A stretch of DNA of 5,434 nucleotides from OMIS01 sp964443885 (GTDB lineage: Bacteria; Patescibacteriota; Microgenomatia; UBA1400; PJMF01), in contig CAYUES010000055.1 of NCBI GenBank assembly GCA_964443885.1, positions 1 to 5,434 of the forward strand. Direction: 5' to 3'. The notes under the pieces were generated by a model. The model did no database searches. It was not told where the DNA came from and saw only the letters and a program-made list of their open reading frames with translations. The stretch's first letter is position 1. Every line of letters begins with the position of its first letter. This document shows positions 1 to 5,047 of the stretch, piece after piece. The translations under genes were made by a program, and so were the position numbers.

Positions 1-23
1 ACTTCGAATGACATACGCTTGAG

Positions 24-29
24 TATACT
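24..29 (+). promoter_or_regulatory. Putative -10 box (TATACT) of the first gene
   Basis: TATACT matches the sigma70-type -10 consensus at five of six positions and ends 13 nt before the ATG at 43. A transcript starting about 7 nt after the box would have a leader of only about 6-7 nt. No convincing -35 is visible, because the expected position is at the very edge of the window. No Shine-Dalgarno sequence lies between the box and the ATG. The same hexamer recurs before other genes here, which supports the call. Confidence 0.5.
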
Positions 30-42
30 ATGAATATAAACT

Positions 43-651
43 ATGTCGCCAGCTCAGAACCCGCCCAGTAAAGCCAAGTCACGCCTTGCAGAACCACCCG
101 CAAAACCTGTTGTGAAAGGTTCTTCCAGGCTGAAAAAAAGCAACACCGAAGCTGCCAACTCAAAGGATTCACACTCCAGAGCAGACACCTCCAAAAGCAT
201 TAGTTTTTCTAGTAGCTCCAGTACAGACTCTGAAAAATCACCTCGACATCATACGAATTCTAGCTACCAGTCTGCACGAACCGCTACCACGCTGCAATCT
301 CTCCCAGTATTTGTACAAAAACGGATCCGATTTTTGCCGTTACTGGCCTTAGGTCTGGCTAGCTTTGCAGCTTGTTTGTATATTTTCACTACCATTAGAC
401 CTGAAGAAATTGCAAACGTTTTATTTTTCCAGAGTTATCTGCCACTGCTTCTGGTGGTCTTTGCGGCAGTATTTTTTACTAGCAATTTTTTCTTTTTACA
501 CTCACGCCGAGCTGCTGAAATTTCATTTCTTTGTACGCTGCTGCTTTTTCTTCAACTACAAGACGTGATCGTAACCCTCCCGATCGTTGGCGCAGTTGCG
601 GCTGTCTTGCTTGCCACTGAAGTACTCTCAACCTTCATATTTAAGAAATAG
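43..651 (+). CDS. Hypothetical membrane protein with Ser/Lys-rich disordered N-terminal tail
   Basis: I do not recognise this 202-residue protein and assign no function. Residues 1-95 are hydrophilic and low in complexity, rich in Ser, Lys, Pro and Thr, with a run of Ser at 56-60; this part is probably disordered. From about residue 98 it is strongly hydrophobic, with likely membrane segments near 98-118, 132-152, 159-173 and 175-200, so three or four helices, ending in Lys-Lys. There is no signal peptide at the N-terminus, so the tail is probably cytoplasmic, in keeping with its basic charge (inference). The ATG is the first in the frame and follows a TATACT box by 13 nt; no Shine-Dalgarno is present. 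The stop is TAG, 41 nt before the next gene, which has its own -10-like box. Small proteins of this layout (polar tail plus a few helices) are common and poorly characterised in Patescibacteria. That it is a real gene is likely from the hydrophobic block pattern and the promoter placement. Confidence 0.75.
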   Translation: MSPAQNPPSKAKSRLAEPPAKPVVKGSSRLKKSNTEAANSKDSHSRADTSKSISFSSSSSTDSEKSPRHHTNSSYQSARTATTLQSLPVFVQKRIRFLPLLALGLASFAACLYIFTTIRPEEIANVLFFQSYLPLLLVVFAAVFFTSNFFFLHSRRAAEISFLCTLLLFLQLQDVIVTLPIVGAVAAVLLATEVLSTFIFKK

Positions 652-662
652 TTTGATATACT
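634..662 (+). promoter_or_regulatory. Putative promoter of the TrpR-like gene
   Basis: A -10-like TATACT (657-662) sits 17 nt downstream of TTCATA (634-639), a four-of-six match to TTGACA inside the end of the previous gene. The box ends 30 nt before the ATG at 693, giving a leader of roughly 24 nt without a recognisable Shine-Dalgarno. The ATAAACTATGTC sequence across the start codon is identical to that across the start of the gene at 43. Confidence 0.45.
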
Positions 663-692
663 AACTATCTTAATTTTCTCAAGAAATAAACT

Positions 693-1063
693 ATGTCTAA
701 CACAAACACCACTTCTTCATCTGAACTCGACCTTGTTCTCAAACAAGAACTGGCTAAAGTTATTGCCGATCTCCATCGTCCTAAAGATATCCAGGCTTTT
801 TTGACTATATTCTTGAGTGAAAACGAGCTGACAATGCTGGCTAANNNNNNNNNNTCAAAAGACTCTCTCAAAATGCTTCATATGAATCAATTCAACAAGA
901 GCTTAGTGTCTCGAGTGCGACAGTTTCTACGATTGCACAGCTCAAAACTGATCACTTTGCTCAAAAAGTGGCAACTGTCATGAATGCCCAAGATTGGGCC
1001 GAACATACTGCTTCAAAACTGCGTCACTTTTTGACTAAAAAACAGCCACAGCCGACTGCCTAA
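693..1063 (+). CDS. TrpR/YerC-like DNA-binding protein, interrupted by an assembly gap
   Basis: This is a probable transcriptional regulator of the Trp-repressor superfamily (YerC/YecD-like). The first 50 residues (693-842) run up to LSENELTMLA, the part that precedes the conserved basic helix. After the Ns, the reading frame starting AAA at 857 gives KRLSQNASYE, then a helix-turn-helix with ELSVSSATVSTIAQL, and continues for 68 residues to TAA at 1061-1063. The two parts are in different frames only because the N run is 10 long; an in-frame join needs 3m+2 unknown bases. Aligned by eye to B. subtilis YerC, six residues are missing, implying about 14 bases and a protein of about 124 residues. 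The continuation in the upstream frame (855-983) is an artefact. Tryptophan-binding Arg84 of E. coli TrpR aligns with Thr, so tryptophan is unlikely to be the co-repressor. A roughly 40-residue tail follows the HTH. The gene lies directly before metG; its target is unknown and autoregulation or control of metG is only a guess. Confidence 0.85.
845..854. other. Assembly gap (10 Ns) inside the TrpR-like gene
   Basis: Ten undetermined bases join two contigs or mark unresolved sequence. The coding frames on either side are compatible only if the real length is 3m+2 (8, 11, 14 and so on), so the 10 is a placeholder or estimate. Family alignment favours 14. Confidence 0.95.
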
Positions 1064-1064
1064 C

Positions 1065-1085
1065 ACTGCCCTCGACTCGTGCAGT
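1065..1085. repeat. Short inverted repeat ACTGC/GCAGT in the metG promoter
   Basis: ACTGC at 1065-1069 is the exact reverse complement of GCAGT at 1081-1085, with an 11-nt centre. The right arm overlaps the first base of the metG TATAAT box, so the dyad fills the spacer between the -10 and any -35. This is where a repressor would bind. It is not followed by a T-run and is not a good terminator. Five-bp arms occur often by chance, so an operator role is speculative. Confidence 0.25.
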
Positions 1086-1090
1086 ATAAT
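1085..1090 (+). promoter_or_regulatory. Consensus -10 box (TATAAT) of metG, predicting a leaderless mRNA
   Basis: A perfect TATAAT ends 8 nt before the metG ATG at 1099. With the usual 6-8 nt from -10 to transcription start, the mRNA would begin at or within a few bases of the start codon. The expected -35 position (around 1062-1067) has no TTGACA-like sequence. There is no room for a Shine-Dalgarno. Confidence 0.6.
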
Positions 1091-1098
1091 CAATAGGC

Positions 1099-2535
1099 AT
1101 GAATACGTTTTATATTACCGCTGCAATTCCTTATGTAAACGCCAAGCCTCATCTAGGCCATGTTTTGGAGTGGTTTCAGGCAGATACGATCGCTCAGTAT
1201 CAGCGTTCCCTTGGCAAAGAAGTCTCGTTTGCCTGTGGTACTGATGAGAATAGCCTCAAGAATGTCCAAGCTGCTGAAAAAGTAGGCAAAGCTCCGCAAG
1301 ATTGGCTCGATGAGTACGCGACTATTTTTGAAGATGCGTTTACATTTTTTGGGATTTCACTTACCCACTTCCGCCGTGGCAGTGATCAAGCCGCTCACTG
1401 GCCTGGTGTTCAAGAGCTCTGGCGGCGCTGTGCTGAAACTACAGCTGGAGAAGAAAGTGATATTTATCAAAAAGAATATACTGGTCTGTACTGTGTCGGT
1501 TGTGAAAGTTACTATGCACCAGAAGAATTGATCGATGGCAAGTGTCCTGAACATCTTACTGAGCCCGAAAAAATCACTGAAAAGAATTATTTTTTCAGGC
1601 TTTCCAAGTACCAAGCACAGATTCGTGACTTGATTACTAGCGATCAACTTCATGTTGTTTCTGAGCAGTACAAAAATGAGATGCTTGGGTTTATCAATCA
1701 AGGCTTAGAAGACTTTAGTATTTCTCGTTCTGTCGAACGCGGCCGGGGTGTTGGTGTACCAGTCCCAGGTGATACTTCCCAGGTAATGTATGTTTGGTTT
1801 GACGCCTTGGCAATTTACTTGACTGCGGTTGGTTTTGGCAGTGATCAAAAAAACTTTGAAAAAACCTGGCCTGCCGATGTGCATGTGATTGGAAAAGGTA
1901 TTAATCGTTTTCACTCGGTCTACTGGATAGGGATGTTGCTTTCAGCTGGTCTTGAACTTCCTAAAACGATCTCTGTTCACGGCTACATTACTGCAGATGG
2001 ACAAAAAATGAGTAAATCACTGGGCAACGTGATTGATCCGTTTGCATTGGTGGAAAAATATGGCCTGGAGCCAATTCGATATTATTTACTAAAGTACATT
2101 CCCACCCACAGTGATGGTGACTTTTGGTATCAAAAGTATGCCGAAAGTTACACTGCTGATTTATCAAATGGCTTAGGCAATGTGTGTTCCCGTGTTGCCA
2201 AACTTTGTGAAAAAAACAAGACAGTCGTTCCGGTTACACCGCTTGACTACACACCAGCCATCAAAAAAGCGCTTGATGAGTACGAGCTGAGCGTAGCACT
2301 CCACCACATTACTGACTTGATTGCCCAAACCGATCACTACTTGAGTGAGCAAACTCCTTGGAAAAAAGAAGGTGAAGAACAAGCAGTGATTTTACGAGAA
2401 GCGGTGCAACGAATTAGAGTTATTGCCTTTCAGTTACAACCATTTATGCCGCAGACTGCTGCCCAGATTTTAGAGCACTTTTCACAAACACAAATTGTTG
2501 CGCTTGCGCCACTCTTCCCAAGATTAGTAGACTAA
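1099..2535 (+). CDS. metG: Methionyl-tRNA synthetase (MetRS)
   Basis: Cytoplasmic class I synthetase that charges tRNA-Met with methionine using ATP; essential for translation. The 478 residues begin with FYITAAIPYVNAKPHLGH; the HIGH signature is HLGH at 18-21 and the KMSKS loop is exact at 303-307. The connective domain holds one zinc knuckle, C132-x2-C135 and C149-x2-H152, the CCCH set of the Thermus-type single-knuckle enzymes. WFDALAIY (233-240) belongs to the methionine pocket region. The anticodon-binding helices are present: N361 and R365 match E. coli N391 and R395, and W421 in SEQTPWKK matches W461. The C-terminal EMAPII/Trbp111-like domain is absent, as in many short MetRS. Two motifs differ from the textbook form: GTDEN (47-51) instead of GTDEH, and IGKG (264-267) instead of IGKD. 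The ATG is fixed by the conserved N-terminus and lies 8 nt after a TATAAT box, with no Shine-Dalgarno. It appears to head an operon with tatD (19-nt gap) and the GT2 gene. Confidence 0.97.
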   Translation: MNTFYITAAIPYVNAKPHLGHVLEWFQADTIAQYQRSLGKEVSFACGTDENSLKNVQAAEKVGKAPQDWLDEYATIFEDAFTFFGISLTHFRRGSDQAAHWPGVQELWRRCAETTAGEESDIYQKEYTGLYCVGCESYYAPEELIDGKCPEHLTEPEKITEKNYFFRLSKYQAQIRDLITSDQLHVVSEQYKNEMLGFINQGLEDFSISRSVERGRGVGVPVPGDTSQVMYVWFDALAIYLTAVGFGSDQKNFEKTWPADVHVIGKGINRFHSVYWIGMLLSAGLELPKTISVHGYITADGQKMSKSLGNVIDPFALVEKYGLEPIRYYLLKYIPTHSDGDFWYQKYAESYTADLSNGLGNVCSRVAKLCEKNKTVVPVTPLDYTPAIKKALDEYELSVALHHITDLIAQTDHYLSEQTPWKKEGEEQAVILREAVQRIRVIAFQLQPFMPQTAAQILEHFSQTQIVALAPLFPRLVD

Positions 2536-2554
2536 TTACTTCCAAGCTAAAACC

Positions 2555-3409
2555 ATGATTATTGACACCCACTGCCACTACAATCTTGAAGCTCTGTTTG
2601 GTGAAGACGGTCAAAACTGGCAAAAACACTGGCAAACAGCACAAGAACACGGGGTTAGTCATAGCATCGTGATCGGAACGAACATCACCACTTCGGCTCG
2701 AGCGGTTGAGCTATGTCGCTTGGAACCACACTTTAGAGCCAGCGTGGGCTTTCATCCGCACGCTATTGATGACGCGCTCGAGCAGAATCAACCAGTTTCT
2801 CAGGCAGATATTGCTATCTGGCTTACCCATTTACAAGCACTGCTTGAAAAAGACAGTACCACCCACTCGATTGCTGCAGTTGGCGAGGTTGGTCTTGATT
2901 ACTTTAGATTGGATCTCTCCAAACCTGAGGATCTTGCCCTCGTAGAGCTGCAGAAGTATCTATTGACGGAGCAGGTCAAGCTAGCGGAGCGGGCGCTTTT
3001 GCCGCTCATTTTGCACGTTCGAGATACCGGCACCCAAGCCTATGATGACACTCTCCATATTCTCAAACAGTACAAAAAATCTAATCTACCCTTTGTACTT
3101 CACTGCGCTTCAGGTAGTATGGAGTACATTCAAGAAGCGCTCGCAATGGGTGCCTACATCGGAATTGCAGGCAATGTGACATACAAGAACGCTGATTCGA
3201 TTCGTGAAATTGTGAAAATCGTGCCGGCGGATCGGTTACTACTCGAGACAGATGCTCCGTACTTGCCACCACAGCCACATCGTGGCAAACTTTGTGAGCC
3301 ATGGATGATAGAATTAACTGCAACGTATCTAAAAGAAAACTGTACCGTTTCGCTTGATCAAGTATACTCAAACTCATTTCAAGTATTTACTAGCTTGCCC
3401 ACCTTATGA
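2555..3409 (+). CDS. tatD: TatD-family metal-dependent hydrolase (probable DNase)
   Basis: Amidohydrolase-superfamily TIM-barrel protein of 284 residues, near the usual family size of about 260. TatD proteins are metal-dependent nucleases, reported to act on DNA 3' ends and on D-aminoacyl-tRNA in some members. The metal ligands are all visible: H6 and H8 (DTHCH), E111 (GEVGLDYF), H154 (LILHVRD), H183 (VLHCASG) and D233 (LLLETDAPYLPP); SVGFHPH at 63-69 is also typical. The later motif, commonly GKRNEP, reads GKLCEP (244-249). The start is fixed by MIIDTHCH at the first barrel strand. It follows metG by 19 nt, an arrangement seen in many bacteria where metG and tatD/ycfH are neighbours, and no terminator or Shine-Dalgarno is seen between them. 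Its TGA stop overlaps the next ATG (ATGA), so translation is probably coupled. Use of TGA as stop shows the standard code. The exact substrate cannot be told from the sequence. Confidence 0.95.
   Translation: MIIDTHCHYNLEALFGEDGQNWQKHWQTAQEHGVSHSIVIGTNITTSARAVELCRLEPHFRASVGFHPHAIDDALEQNQPVSQADIAIWLTHLQALLEKDSTTHSIAAVGEVGLDYFRLDLSKPEDLALVELQKYLLTEQVKLAERALLPLILHVRDTGTQAYDDTLHILKQYKKSNLPFVLHCASGSMEYIQEALAMGAYIGIAGNVTYKNADSIREIVKIVPADRLLLETDAPYLPPQPHRGKLCEPWMIELTATYLKENCTVSLDQVYSNSFQVFTSLPTL
3363..3368 (+). promoter_or_regulatory. Possible internal -10 box (TATACT) before the GT2 gene
   Basis: TATACT lies in the 3' end of tatD, ending 37 nt before the GT2 start, and carries the same preceding G as the boxes at 24 and 5015. 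No good -35 is seen at the expected spacing. The hexamer also encodes part of VYSNS of TatD and occurs once by chance inside metG (1477-1482), so this is weak. Confidence 0.2.
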
Positions 3410-4917
3410 CATCTGAAAGCCACGCCGCCCGATATATCCGCCGTCATCCTGTGAGATCTCAGCGATTTTTGGAGATTTTGCCTGGATTTGTTTCGTGGTC
3501 TTTGATTTTATTTCCATTCTGGGGTTCATTGGTGATTCCGGTGGCTGTGGCGTACTACATTATTGGATTTTGTGTCTACTGGCTGTACCGCTCGCTGACG
3601 CTCGCGGTCCTGGCAGTTGTCGCCCACCTGCGCATTCAAGCATCGAGTCGCTTCGACTGGATTGCTGATCTCAAACTGCGCTACAAAGAAAAGTGGGAAA
3701 AGATTCACCACATTATCGTTATCCCCACCTACAAAGAGCCTGTCAGCACACTCGAACGCACCATGGAAGCGTTGAGCAACCAAACCTTTCCCTTAGCAAA
3801 CTTGCACATTATGATGGCTTTTGAAGTTCGTGAAGGTGAAGATGCACGCGTTAAAGCCAAGCACATCCAAGAAAAATACAAAGAGCGCTTTGGTGATGTC
3901 TGGGTTTCATTTCATCCCGATATTGAAGGCGAAATTAAAGGTAAATCCTCCAATACTTGTTGGGGTGCCAAGCAAGCCAAGAAACTGCTAGTCGATGAGC
4001 GAAAACTACCAATCGAGGACATTACCATCACCAGTGAAGATGCCGATGCGCTCTTTCACAAATCATACTTTGCAGCACTGACTTTTGCATTTCTCAAAGA
4101 TGAGAAAAGATACAATCGTATCTGGCAGGGCGCAATTGCCTTCTACAATAATATTTGGCAAGTTCCTTCGCCGGTGCGGGTTTTGGCGGCACTTTTTACC
4201 GTTACCCAGATGTATATTTTGGTACGTGAAGATCGCTTAATTAATTTTTCTACTTATACCACCTCACTCAAACACATCGATGAGATCGGCTACTGGGACA
4301 CTGATGTGATTCCTGAAGACTACCGTTTGTTCTTCAAGTCGTACTTTGCCAAAAAAGGCGACTTTGAGGTGAAACCTATCTACTTACCTATTTATGCTGA
4401 TGCAGCTGAATCAAGCACGTTCTGGGGCACGATGTGGAATCAATACGAGCAGCTCAAACGCTGGGCCTGGGGTGTCAGTGACGATGCCTACATCATCAAA
4501 CAGTTTATTACGACTCCTGGTGTACCATTTTGGGATAAGACCGTACGGGTGATCAAGATTATGGAAGACCACTTTTTATGGCCAGTTAATTGGTTTGCAA
4601 TTACCGTTTCTGCCTTTTTACCTCCGATTCTCAATCCTGCCTTCAACAGAACTATTCTGGGTAAAACTTTGCCACAAGTCACCTCACTCTTGCTTACCTT
4701 GTCTTTAGTGTCGATGGTGGTAGTGTTTATCTTAGATGCCTTAAATCGTCCACCACGCCCCAACAAGCGCAACCCGCTTTCGTACATCATGCAGCCGCTT
4801 GAATTCTTACTACTACCGATTATTGGATTTTTCTTTTCAGCTTTACCAGGTATCGATGCGCACACTCGCTTGATGTTGGGCAAGTACATCGAGTACAAAG
4901 TGACCGAGAAAGTCTAG
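3406..4917 (+). CDS. Membrane-anchored family 2 glycosyltransferase
   Basis: A 503-residue inverting GT-A glycosyltransferase of the GT2 / Glyco_trans_2_3 type that would transfer a sugar from a nucleotide donor at the inner face of the membrane. Two hydrophobic segments (about 27-48 and 50-75) precede the catalytic domain. This opens with HHIIVIPTYKEP (101-112), carries the metal and nucleotide motif SEDADAL (210-216, D212 and D214), the probable catalytic-base motif IPEDYRL (302-308) and a QxxRW motif, QLKRW (349-353), known from cellulose/hyaluronan-synthase-like enzymes. Further membrane segments lie near 389-411, 424-444 and 463-481. GKSSNTCWG (179-187) is the usual GKxxN element after the first Rossmann half. 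The ATG overlaps the tatD stop by four bases, and no Shine-Dalgarno is visible, so it is probably translated by coupling. The stop is TAG. Product and acceptor are unknown; with the GT-C gene downstream, an envelope polysaccharide or glycoprotein role is likely. QxxRW hints at, but does not prove, processive polymer synthesis. Confidence 0.88.
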   Translation: MTSESHAARYIRRHPVRSQRFLEILPGFVSWSLILFPFWGSLVIPVAVAYYIIGFCVYWLYRSLTLAVLAVVAHLRIQASSRFDWIADLKLRYKEKWEKIHHIIVIPTYKEPVSTLERTMEALSNQTFPLANLHIMMAFEVREGEDARVKAKHIQEKYKERFGDVWVSFHPDIEGEIKGKSSNTCWGAKQAKKLLVDERKLPIEDITITSEDADALFHKSYFAALTFAFLKDEKRYNRIWQGAIAFYNNIWQVPSPVRVLAALFTVTQMYILVREDRLINFSTYTTSLKHIDEIGYWDTDVIPEDYRLFFKSYFAKKGDFEVKPIYLPIYADAAESSTFWGTMWNQYEQLKRWAWGVSDDAYIIKQFITTPGVPFWDKTVRVIKIMEDHFLWPVNWFAITVSAFLPPILNPAFNRTILGKTLPQVTSLLLTLSLVSMVVVFILDALNRPPRPNKRNPLSYIMQPLEFLLLPIIGFFFSALPGIDAHTRLMLGKYIEYKVTEKV

Positions 4918-4935
4918 CTGCTTTTTGTCTCACTA

Positions 4936-5004
4936 AACTGCCCTTTATCCCCCTCGTTCTGCTACCGTTGAGCTAAACTTTTAACTGCCGCTTTCCTCAC
5001 CCCC
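4936..5004 (+). repeat. Imperfect direct repeat (two copies, 47 nt apart)
   Basis: Copy 1 (4936-4953) is AACTGCCCTTTATCCCCC. Copy 2 (4983-5004) starts with the same AACTGCC, then CTTT, and ends in a C-run, with four extra bases spread through it. CTAAACT also occurs twice nearby (4933-4939, 4973-4979). In a C/T-rich stretch such similarity may be chance or a remnant of local duplication; a binding site cannot be claimed. Confidence 0.3.
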
Positions 5005-5014
5005 AAATGATTTG

Positions 5015-5020
5015 TATACT
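5015..5020 (+). promoter_or_regulatory. Putative -10 box (TATACT) of the GT-C gene
   Basis: TATACT ends 27 nt before the ATG at 5048 and is followed by an AT-rich stretch. The predicted leader is about 20 nt and contains no Shine-Dalgarno. The -35 region at 17-nt spacing (TTTCCT, 4992-4997) is poor. The separate box suggests that the GT-C gene starts a new transcription unit after the metG-tatD-GT2 group. Confidence 0.45.
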
Positions 5021-5047
5021 GAATAAATATATTGATCATTCTGTCCT

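Larger units (their letters stand above)
4918..5047 (+). other. 130-nt intergenic region, pyrimidine-rich, before the GT-C gene
   Basis: No gene is seen. The first 90 bases are markedly C/T-rich on the + strand and hold two imperfect direct copies of an AACTGCC...CTTT...CCCC block. The last part is AT-rich and holds a TATACT box. A T5 run just after the GT2 stop (4922-4926) has no strong preceding stem, so I do not call a terminator. Confidence 0.7.

Noticed and set aside
855..983. Direct continuation of the upstream frame after the Ns, giving a 96-residue protein
   Set aside because: The post-gap residues in that frame resemble nothing, while the neighbouring frame gives the expected TrpR/YerC helix-turn-helix.
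1477..1482. TATACT inside metG as an internal promoter
   Set aside because: It is deep within the coding region, far from any start codon, and encodes the conserved YTGLYC lead-in to the zinc knuckle; treated as a chance occurrence.
1357..1701. 114-codon open frame on the - strand within metG
   Set aside because: Antisense to the zinc-knuckle region of a well-supported MetRS; Phe-rich translation is what the reverse of Lys/Glu codons gives.
1847..1864. A7 and A6 runs in metG as a programmed slippage site
   Set aside because: The metG frame is continuous and conserved on both sides; the runs encode ordinary Lys codons and no alternative frame gives a sensible product.
4488..4898. 136-codon open frame on the - strand
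   Set aside because: Lies wholly opposite the C-terminal part of the GT2 gene, has no family features, and the + strand protein there has clear membrane helices and the QxxRW context.
4906..4930. Possible hairpin GAGAAAG / CTTT...TCTC with T5 around the GT2 stop, as a terminator
   Set aside because: The stem is broken by an unpaired internal TTTG, is short and AT-rich, and the T-run lies within the right arm and not after it.
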